DNA of 64,000 nt from assembly GCA_030142905.1 (NCBI GenBank), contig JASJOG010000050.1, positions 1,153,001 through 1,217,000 on the forward strand, read 5' to 3'. The notes under the pieces are model-generated. The model was not told the DNA's origin and searched no databases. It was given only the letters and a program-made list of their open reading frames with translations. Below, in pieces: positions 56,103 through 64,000 of this stretch. Position 1 is the first letter of the stretch. Each line of letters opens with the position of its first letter. Both the position numbers and the translations under genes were made by a program. The stretch is from Heliopora coerulea (Eukaryota > Cnidaria > Anthozoa > Scleralcyonacea > Helioporidae).

Positions 56103-57683
56103 ATGCATTTGGTACTTGTGCACGGGTATTTACTCGGTGGAACAGGTTCTAACGTCTACACAACAAACATTGCCAAATCATGGAGTCGTCAGGGTCATGC
56201 TGTGACAATCATTTGCCAAGATCCCTTCGCTGAGCGCCAAGATTTCGTTGACGAATTCGTAATTGGAACTGAGAATATTCCGTCTTCTGCTCCCGAGGGA
56301 GGAAAAGTGCGGGTAATTGTTCCTGATATTAATGGATTGCTATTGGTCTACTGGTATGATGTGTACGAGGGCTATGAAGTCAAGACAATGGTAAACTGCT
56401 CTTTAGAGGAGATCGAAGCCAATATAAAGCTGACGGCCGACGGACTTAAGAAGGTGATTGCCCAAGGTGTCGATCGAATCCTTGCAAATCATGTGATTCT
56501 GAGTCCTGTGATTGCCAAGCGTGCGACTAAGGGCACCGAGGTCCCTTACGACGTGAAAGTACACGGAAGTTCGATAATATTTTCGATTAAAGAAAGGAAA
56601 GAATTAAGACCCTTTGCCGTGGAAGGAATCAAGTATTGTCGAAGACTGATCGTTGGAACTAAGTACATGGCTGCCTTTGTCCAAGAAACATTCCAGCAGG
56701 AGAAAGACGAAATGGGATTAGTGCCAAAGATGATCATCATCCCCCCAGGAATGGATCCTGAACTGTTTCAACTTGGCGGATCCAGAAAGGAGAGGCAAGA
56801 AACATTCTTAGCTAGCGTAAAGGAGTTTATCGAGAGAAAACCGGGTGGTCGAAACGCTAAAATTTCTCTTCCCACTCATACATCACCTGACCTACAGAAG
56901 GCCCTGGAGACCATTGTTGAATCGTACGACCTTCGGGCGGCTGATGCTGATCTGTGTGAACGCTGGATACCATTCAAAGAGGACGAACCTATCATTTGCT
57001 ATTTTGGTAAATTTCAAGAAACAAAAGGAGTCGGAGAGTTACTGGCCGCTTTTCCATCCATTCTCGAGCGATTTCCAAAGACGCGCCTGTTGTTAGTTGG
57101 GTATGGTGGCAATCGTGAACACTTAGAGGGAATACTAGCTGCCATGGTCAGAGGTAATTTTGAAGCTTTCAAGGCCTACGCGGAAGCTGGAAATTTCGTG
57201 GAACTTCCACCGAATATGGAGAAATTTTTCCGACAGATTCCTCCCGGGAAAGTAACTATGACTGGCATATTGGAACATCCTCAACTGACGGAGATTCTTC
57301 CCCTCTGCAGTATTAGTGTCATGCCAAGCAAAGCACTTGAATCTTTTGGTATGGTTTCAGTTGAGGCAATGGCAGCTGGTGTCCTGCCTTTGTGTCACAA
57401 TCACACGGGAATTTCCGATGTCATACAAGCAGTTCGGGAAACCGATCCTGAGCTGGCAGATACAATGAGCATTAAAGTACGTCCTGGTGGTTTACATGGT
57501 ATGGCAGATGGAGCGTATTTAGTGGAGCAACTTCCCGATAAGGTGGAGGGTGCCCTAAACTACCTGTATCCGAATGGTTTTTGCGATGTCAGCCATCGAC
57601 ATGAAGTATCGGCGAAACTTAGACGAATAGCAATCGAAAAGTTCTCATGGGAAGGAATAAGCAAGAGGATTTTAGCGGAATAG
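56103..57683 (+). CDS. Intronless GT4-family glycosyltransferase
   Basis: 526 codons from ATG 56103 (MHLVLVHGYLLGGTGSNVY), chosen because the N-terminal beta strand and GGTGSNVY loop of GT-B glycosyltransferases begin there. A GTG 30 bp upstream is unlikely in a eukaryote. The C-terminal Rossmann half has ICYFGKFQETKGVGELLAAF, RLLLVGYGG and the family motif ALESFGMVSVEAMAAGVLP, with the two Glu seven residues apart. Members of GT4 move a sugar from an NDP- or GDP-sugar to an acceptor; the substrate cannot be told. There is no signal peptide or membrane segment. Single exon, GC-richer than its flanks, bacterial-style sequence: a candidate for transfer from bacteria or a retrocopy. Intact to TAG. 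Confidence 0.88.
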   Translation: MHLVLVHGYLLGGTGSNVYTTNIAKSWSRQGHAVTIICQDPFAERQDFVDEFVIGTENIPSSAPEGGKVRVIVPDINGLLLVYWYDVYEGYEVKTMVNCSLEEIEANIKLTADGLKKVIAQGVDRILANHVILSPVIAKRATKGTEVPYDVKVHGSSIIFSIKERKELRPFAVEGIKYCRRLIVGTKYMAAFVQETFQQEKDEMGLVPKMIIIPPGMDPELFQLGGSRKERQETFLASVKEFIERKPGGRNAKISLPTHTSPDLQKALETIVESYDLRAADADLCERWIPFKEDEPIICYFGKFQETKGVGELLAAFPSILERFPKTRLLLVGYGGNREHLEGILAAMVRGNFEAFKAYAEAGNFVELPPNMEKFFRQIPPGKVTMTGILEHPQLTEILPLCSISVMPSKALESFGMVSVEAMAAGVLPLCHNHTGISDVIQAVRETDPELADTMSIKVRPGGLHGMADGAYLVEQLPDKVEGALNYLYPNGFCDVSHRHEVSAKLRRIAIEKFSWEGISKRILAE

Positions 57684-58480
57684 AAGAAATGGAACAACTT
57701 CCAATATGAAAACATTGGATCTATACCACTGGCGCAACTAAAGGGGGGTTGGGGGGATCGCGATCCCTGCCCTTTCTGGTGGGAAATCTGATATGTGCCC
57801 TATTAGTAACAGCTTTTTGCCCTTATTTCCCAAAGCCACGTAGATCTAGTTCACTCGAATTAGAGTATAGCCACCTGAATTAATGGATATTGCACTGTAC
57901 GTGATCACTTCTGTCATTTACAAACTATTCAGCTCTGAAGTAGTTTCTTTGATGTTTAACCAATAATGCTTAATGTAAAGTGTTCCTGGGTTGTTTCAAT
58001 AAATTTCTTGAGAACTATACTACACTATCCACATCAATCCAATTTCAATGAATATTATTTATTAATGACAGTATTCTGTGTGACTAAACTATCAGAGCCT
58101 CAATTGATATGTCAGAGGAGTTTGCTATCCTTCCCAGCTTGTAATATTGCATATGATAATAAGACAAAGATTATAAAAACTATGCAGCTAGCCTCGTAAT
58201 TTAGTTTACATATACTGTATCCTGATCCATTCGAATACTATTACAAACAGAATCGGTAATGTTCAAGTTTTTTAATTTATTATTACGATAACAATACAGT
58301 ATCTGACTCCAACAGATTAACTAGTGTTGAATACGATTTTTAATACTTTTCAGGCTTGTATTTTAAGCAATATTTTATAAATGTTACACTAATATTGTAA
58401 TTAAAGATTCCATTTGAGTCATTAATGCTAAGTACCATCTCTCGTAAGCATTAGCATTGCATGTTAAGCTTATGTTCGCG
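57684..58480. other. 3' flank of the glycosyltransferase
   Basis: AATAAA-like signals lie near 57997. The first 100 bp contain a GGGGGGTTGGGGGGATCGC repeat-like stretch. No gene. Confidence 0.5.
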
Positions 58481-58489
58481 TCACTGTCC

Positions 58490-58600
58490 ATTACGACAGT
58501 GACGAGCCCTGGCCATTAAAGGGTTAACCCTTTAATGGCCAGGGCTCGTCCCTGTGACAAGTAACATCGTCTGGCGTTACTCAGAGTAAAATACTAAAGT
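58490..58600. mobile_element. MITE-like palindrome, 50 bp perfect core
   Basis: 58501-58550 is a perfect palindrome (GACGAGCCCTGGCCATTAAA, then GGGTT, then its mirror). The flank CATCGTCTGGCGTTACTCAG, then AGTAAAAT recurs near 20340 (AATCGTCTGACGTTAGCCAG). Confidence 0.8.
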
Positions 58601-60930
58601 GTACCCTTGTTCCTAGTTAAGCAGATGGTTTTAACTCTTTAACTTAATGAAGGAGTTTCAAAAAGATTTAGGAGGAGGAGCTGGGAGTTTACCAAGCAAT
58701 TGAGACTCGAGTACCGTCAGGAAAGGGCATCTCATCTAAAAGCACGTTCCTGCTGAAAAATCTAGCAGTACTGGTCTGGGCTGGTGGCTGGGTTGTAACG
58801 ACTCAATCTTAGTCTAACCGGAAATTTTCACAAACCTTTGTCAGCCTAAATCAGTTTCAAAAATATTGTCGTAAAAATACGTACTTTTTTCCTTTGAGCC
58901 AGGTTCAGTCGTCCTCAGCGTTGATAAATAAGCAACAATTCGAAGGGAAGTGTCGGGAAATCAAGTAATACTGAAATAAGTTTCTATCATTCTATAATCA
59001 TGCTTAAAGCATAGCGAAAGATTATATGGGCGATGTATTTCTGTGTATTAGACAAATTCTTTAATTTTAAAATTCTTTCGGTTAATGTAATGGAAACGTA
59101 ATCGTGTAATTCCATTTTACCTTGATAAGTCTTAATATTGCTGGTACATGCATTTGAACTAATGACGAGACGTTAAATATATGGGTAAAATTGAAACTGA
59201 TTAAGGAAAACGACTTTTGAGTAATTGAATTTTAGAGAAAATAGTTTTCTAGATCTAGGAGTTCTAATAACATTCGCGTCGTAGTTAAGAAAACCAGTCT
59301 TGTTTGAAGCGCTAACTTTTGTGTCCTATATTCTTCTGTATTTCCCGATCTTTTAATACATTTATCGAAAAACAACAATCTATTCACGATACTGAAGTGA
59401 AAAAGCACTTGATTTGTAGCCCTGAACTGTTAAGTTTTACAACGATCTCAAAACAGTATCTTCAGGCCGGAAAGATTTGGTTAAAATCGGTTCAATTATT
59501 GCAATGTTTATCAGATATTTCACCAGCCTCAATACCTCTGCCTTTTGGTAAGGTTTTTCTCTTTGTTCGCGAACTCAAGCATCCTGACAATTATTGTTTA
59601 TGATGAGTTACATGACTTCTATCTAATCTTCTTGTTGAAATGGTGGAGCTCTTACATTCAAGGTAGAATCTTCTCTACATTAAAAGTTCTGCATTATCTT
59701 TTAAATTTCGTTCAATCGTTAAAAATGAAATATGACGCAATTATGATATAATACATAGTATAATGATGGTTTAGCCATAAATTTCACGAATTTAAATTTT
59801 TTAACATATTTCTACCTATACCTATACAATTTAAAACTTATATGATTTTTCTATGATTTTTTACTTGCAAATTCTCTAAAAACTGTTAAATTTTTCTCGT
59901 GAAGAATTTTGGACTCGATTACGTCTTGTAAAACTTGAATGAAAATTTTGCTGCCCCCCACATGTCGAGAGCTTCGTGCTACAAACGGTAACAATTCCAT
60001 ACGGTGGTGAAGGCAAAAACAGTGCAGATTTCACTAAGAAAAATAGCATTAAATCATAACATTCAGAGAGACTATGAAATAACCATCCAGCCTTGATCTA
60101 ACATTTACAGATACATAGAATAATGGGAACGCTTTTTGAAATCTCATTAAACTAGTAGAAATATGAAATTACATTTCTTTGCCATTCTTTCTGAATTAAC
60201 AACTGGAGTCATCAAAAGTGCAGTTATAATCAATTTAACTTTTAAGCAGTTAAACTGTGGAACGAATTTCAATCTTTTACCGCAGTTTAAATCTATGCAA
60301 TTGGTCGATAAACCATGAACTCATCATAGAACGTGTTTTTCCAGCTTTTAACAAATTTAACCTTATACAATCAATCTTCGTAAGAAATATGTTATAAATA
60401 AATTAGGCGGATGGTAGGTGAGATATATTGCTAGATTAAATACAGTTAATCTCGTAAAGCGGCAACTAATCTTCGGTCACGAAAATGTTTGAATCTTATA
60501 TAAAACTGACTAGCTGAAATAAAAATTGAAAATTAAAACTTTGTATCACCTAAGAGAAAGCTAATTACACTTTAATTTAATCTGACATTACATTCCAGAA
60601 GCAAAATGACATTTTACCTGAGAAGACGCGATTCTTCCCACAAAACATCTCATGAGAACACCTTAAATACATGTTGCCAAACTAATTCTTAAACTTTAAA
60701 TGAATTAGAAAAGGTGAAATCTAATAATATAGGCTAGTTTCGATTTCTGAATAGTTCTCTCATTTTGTCTTAAATTCAAATTAGGCATCCTAAGTCACTA
60801 TGTACCGTATTGTGTGTGACCAATCACACACCCACGCATTCTGTCTAGCGGAGTGTCTTTGTGCTATAAAGAGTGATTAGTATTTTAATTATTCTCATAG
60901 CTCTTAGACGTCTGAGAATTTGCATGAGAG
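58601..60930. other. No supported gene
   Basis: AT-rich. The 94-codon plus frame at 59319-59603 (EVKKHLICSPELLSFTTISK and so on) is not recognised and lacks exon signals I trust. No repeats with clear structure. Confidence 0.45.
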
Positions 60931-60934
60931 CGTG

Positions 60935-60940
60935 TATAAA
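60935..60940 (+). promoter_or_regulatory. TATA box upstream of the secreted-protein exon
   Basis: TATAAA lies 53 bp before the first ATG (60988), fitting a start site near 60965-60970. Another TATAAA occurs at about 60864. Confidence 0.45.
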
Positions 60941-60987
60941 TTAAATAAGAAGCTGAATTGTACCACAAGTAACAAAGCTACCAAATT

Positions 60988-61105
60988 ATGCTGTTGTCGA
61001 CAGGAGTCATAACTGTTAAGAAGATGAACGGTATTCTAGTTCTCTCCTTTTTATTTGCGTTGACAACTTCCCAAGCATTTCCTACTGCTAATCTGCCCTC
61101 TACAG
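60988..61105 (+). CDS. First exon of a secreted protein or peptide (signal peptide)
   Basis: In-frame ATGs at 60988 and 61024 lead to MNGILVLSFLFALTTSQA, a classic signal peptide, probably cut before FPTANLPST. An ACAG|GTAAAA donor follows at 61106, directly before a (GT)n run. The mature protein must be encoded in later exons, which I could not find within the window. It could be a hormone-like peptide, toxin or matrix protein; nothing in this exon decides. Confidence 0.6.
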
Positions 61106-61130
61106 GTAAAAGATAAGCGCCCACGTGTAT

Positions 61131-61131
61131 G

Positions 61132-61159
<28 letters not shown>
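61131..61159. repeat. (GT)n microsatellite
   Basis: About 28 bp of GT repeats followed by GAGACAGAGACAGA. Confidence 0.9.
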
Positions 61160-61162
<3 letters not shown>

Positions 61163-62556
61163 CAGAGACAGAAAGGTCAAGGTATGTCAGTTGCCATGAA
61201 ACTCCAGGTAGCGTCGAATGTATCTCGATTTCCTATAACTATTTTCTGTTACCTTTCTCTGTCAAACCATTTCATGTGTACGCAGAAAGTATCTTTTAAT
61301 TTACTTAAAAATATTTTTTTCTTAACTTTAAGATTATGTTGTTGACACATATTTTGGAACCAAACCTACATAAACCAAAAAGGCCACTTCATCGGCTTTC
61401 TTTTCGCAACCGTTGTAAGCAATCCTCTTTTAGCTAAAGACAACCAATAATTACGGCATATTTAGTGTAACAAACAACATCTCCTGGAACTAGAATCATT
61501 GCTTCAAAAGAAAATTTATAGTACTGAGCCATTTAGATCACAGATTTTTATACACAGATTCTAAATTGTTCGTTCTATTCAAAACCCTTTTGAAGATTTA
61601 TTGAAATCTGTTTATGTATCTAGTTTGTATCTCTTAAATCGTCATTTATGTACGAGTGGGAGCTCAAGGGTTAACTTGGGTGTTTTGCGTCATAAACCTG
61701 GTCTATAAATGTAATAGTCAATGATTTCTTAACCCCTGAGTGGCTTGTAATGCGAATATTTAAAATATATTGGATGGCGACTGCTATGCCAAAATCGAAA
61801 CTCGGAAGGATGCTGAAACGATTAAACTTAGTTTGTCTCCAGCTAGTTCCGATAACCTTTTGAACAACTAATTCTGAAGTACAATTTCTCGTGTGACCGC
61901 TCCCAGCGTGGAATACCTACAAAAAAGAGCAACTCTTCGCAAATGAAAATGCAAGAGATCTTAATCATATTCACCTGAGTGATAACACCTCTGCAAAAAC
62001 AAAAACAAAATTACAACCAGGATTCATTATGAGATAAAAGGAATGGTGAATTGTCACTGACTAATTAAAAAACGTAAGCGATATTCATTGAAAGGTTTTA
62101 GACGTTTCAATTAAACCTCCCCAATCTTCGTCGGTAAAAACATGAAAACAGTAAGGGAAATTTTTCATGCAAATTTAAATAGGGACACTAGTTATGTAAT
62201 TTGGCCAGAGTTATAAAATATGGTCATTACCAGAGTTAGGGTCACTTTGAAGTATCAAGCTTCAAGAAACCGCCGCTCATAACTATTCCATGCCTTGTCA
62301 ACAATCATCCAAGAGTTTAAGATGAAAAAGATTTAAACTTTTAAGCGAGGTTAAATCTGTACCGTCAGTTCTTAATGCAAATGAAAGTAAAATAAGTGAC
62401 AAACTCTATTTTTATATTCTAATAAAGATACCCCTGCTGCTGCATTTTACAGCCTTCTTGATATTAATGAACTTAATATAAGTCTTCGTCCCGTAATCAC
62501 GCAGTTCCACCGGTTTCCCTACTTATAATTTATGAAAGTTTTTGGTTTGATCACCC
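61160..62556. other. Probable intron or intergenic
   Basis: No exon recognised. A TTTTACAG acceptor-like site at about 62445-62452 is followed by open sequence (CCTTCTTGATATTAATGAAC) but no family is visible. Confidence 0.4.
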
Positions 62557-62970
62557 TTGGCCAGATACAAAAGTTGTAAATTTGTTGAAACTGGATGTAT
62601 ATTTATGAGTAATGTAGAGAAGCAGTCTTTCCATATCAATCACTCCTTTGATTGTGACTCTCAAGGAGTGGTATATTTAATAAGATGCAAAAGATGTGGT
62701 AAACAATATGTGGGGAGCACGACAAAACCATTTAAGTTAAGGTTCAATAACCGTAAGAGTTCTCTGAAACGATATGAAAGGGGACGAAGGGGAATTTGCA
62801 GGGAACACATGTATGCACATTTTTTTGAAGATGAGCATATAGGCTTGGGGTATGTATCTGTTAAAATCATTGATGTTACCGATGTTAGATATCCTACAGC
62901 AAAGGAAGGTTTTTGGATTCAAAAATTCAAATGTTATGCTCCTCTGGGATTAAATGCAATGGAGGTTTGA
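62557..62970 (+). pseudogene. Penelope-like GIY-YIG endonuclease, third copy
   Basis: One frame of 137 codons: CKFVETGCIFMSNVEKQSFH, then SFDCDSQGVVYLIRCKRCGK, then QYVGSTTKPFKLRFNNRKSS and REHMYAHFFEDEHIGLGYVS, ending WIQKFKCYAPLGLNAMEV. VVYLI and QYVGST are the two strands of the GIY-YIG fold, followed by the usual Arg, and EGFWIQK carries the late Glu. It is a different subfamily from the copies at 32868-34166. A 3' UTR with CTGATGAAGTGGCC follows. No reverse transcriptase upstream, so truncated. Confidence 0.75.
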
Positions 62971-63880
62971 AATTTTTGTAAATTAAGGAAGGAACGTTAA
63001 AGTATATAAGGACTCTATTCTTTGCCATTTTGAGCTGCTGATGAAGTGGCCGGTCCCCGAACCATTTTAATCTTAATAAAGTTTGCTTTGATTATATATC
63101 TCATCTGAGATTAAAATTATGATGGCTACTGTTTGAAATTTGTTTGGAAATGTAGCGTCAAAAGTAGATGGGCAATTAGCCATTCTCAAGGCGATCTTAA
63201 CAATCAGATTATCACCATCGATGAAAAAAATTGTACAACTTTGAGCTACGGATCAAGTTTTGTCGTTTTACCTTACATTAGAAGAGTTTCCGAAAAAAAA
63301 AAAAAATCACAGAGTCTTAATGCGCGAGAACATCCAAGTTGGTTATTGAGCAATACGTACCAACACCAGCTTCCCAAATCGAACAATAAACAGAATACTA
63401 AGAACATAAAAAGAGTTCTTTAGACCATCTGTTGTTCGCAGTGTAATTTTACATGAATGAACAAATAGAGCATTACAAACTAGAAAAGGAGAACAAAAAA
63501 GAACTGTACTGAAGTTGATAAAATTTCTAAAGTAGTTCAAAACATGAAAGAGTATGATTACCACATGAGTTTTGACAACATGATGATTGTTGACATGACA
63601 CAATTGTTGGCATTCCCAAACTCTGGTAATGACCATATTTATCTCCAGCCAAATTGCATAACTAGTGAACTGTATGACTTCCTTAACTGTTTATGTTTGT
63701 TATTCACGAAGATCGAAGTTATTCGATTGAAACCCCTAAAACCTTTTATCTACGTCGTTAACCTTTTTAATTAGTCATTGACACAAAAACGTTCGAGATA
63801 TATTTTAGAAATGTTGGAGCTTGGACATATCTTGAAATAATAAATAAACGTTCGTCAAGCTCTATCCTCAGAAAAAGGAT
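62971..63880. other. 3' region of the Penelope-like copy and unassigned sequence
   Basis: Up to about 63110 it looks like retroelement 3' UTR (AATAAAG near 63075). Beyond, open frames at 63133-63423 and 63544-63774 are not recognised. Confidence 0.4.
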
Positions 63881-63881
63881 C

Positions 63882-63932
63882 TCTGAGCCCCAGACGGGGT
63901 TCAAACCCGCAACCTTCTGATTACGGGGATCG
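63882..63932 (-). mobile_element. tRNA-derived SINE fragment
   Basis: The reverse strand reads AATCAGAAGGTTGCGGGTTT, then GAACCCCGTCTGGGGCTCAG, the same tRNA-like family as at 31535-31846. A second partial copy of the GAAGGTTGCAGTTTCGATC part lies directly beside it (63933-63955). Confidence 0.65.
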
Positions 63933-64000
63933 AAACTGCAACCTTCGGATCTCCAAGCTCCCACATTTCTAAAATATATCTCAATGTCGTTATTAACATA

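Noticed and set aside
59319..59603. 94-codon frame as a gene
   Set aside because: No family similarity that I can name, and no promoter or splice signal that I trust.

Overview
The window looks like nuclear DNA of an anthozoan cnidarian (stony coral or sea anemone type). It is AT-rich and has spliced genes with GT-AG introns. It also carries tRNA-derived SINEs, Penelope-like and R2-like retroelements, many palindromic MITEs and a multidomain SAP-SWIM-YqaJ gene. This assignment is an inference from gene and repeat content; no species is recognised.

Layout. 1-5630: decayed Ginger-type (integrase) DNA transposon with long inverted arms and the domain order zinc finger, integrase core, GPY/F, Ulp1-like protease, PHD. 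5630-9040: mostly featureless, with one good minus-strand first coding exon at 8925-9039. 9340-12030: tetranucleotide microsatellites, a LINE 3' end and a decayed LINE reverse transcriptase carrying a nested palindromic MITE. 12704-24964: a six-exon deubiquitinase gene of the OTU1/YOD1 family whose introns hold MITEs, a 270-bp nested foldback element, a 500-bp pyrimidine tract and AT repeats. 25300-26640: a near-intact Tc1/mariner-type transposase. 28465-29556: a frameshifted BEN-domain gene. 30360-34600: SINE heads, a palindrome with two tRNA-like sequences, two hammerhead-ribozyme-like motifs, and two Penelope-like endonuclease remnants back to back. 35245-37967: an R2/NeSL-type LINE with a restriction-like endonuclease and an internal inverted duplication.

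42277-47809 is the gene-dense part. A three-exon SAP/SWIM/YqaJ nuclease gene (minus) and a large single-exon STAND NTPase with TPR repeats and a membrane segment (plus) are divergent, with about 255 bp between their start codons. 48720-54638 is a nearly perfect inverted duplication: 2,941-bp arms around a 37-bp spacer. 56103-57683 is an intronless GT4-family glycosyltransferase that looks bacterial in style. 60988-61105 is the first exon of a secreted protein. 62557-62970 is another Penelope-like GIY-YIG endonuclease.

How parts work together. Most of the sequence is transposon debris inside introns or between genes. The units that look functional are the YOD1-like deubiquitinase, the YqaJ nuclease, the STAND-TPR protein, the glycosyltransferase and the secreted-protein exon. 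The strongest candidates for something unusual are the YqaJ/STAND divergent pair, the giant palindrome, the hammerhead motifs and the intronless glycosyltransferase. All calls were made by eye, without database searches.
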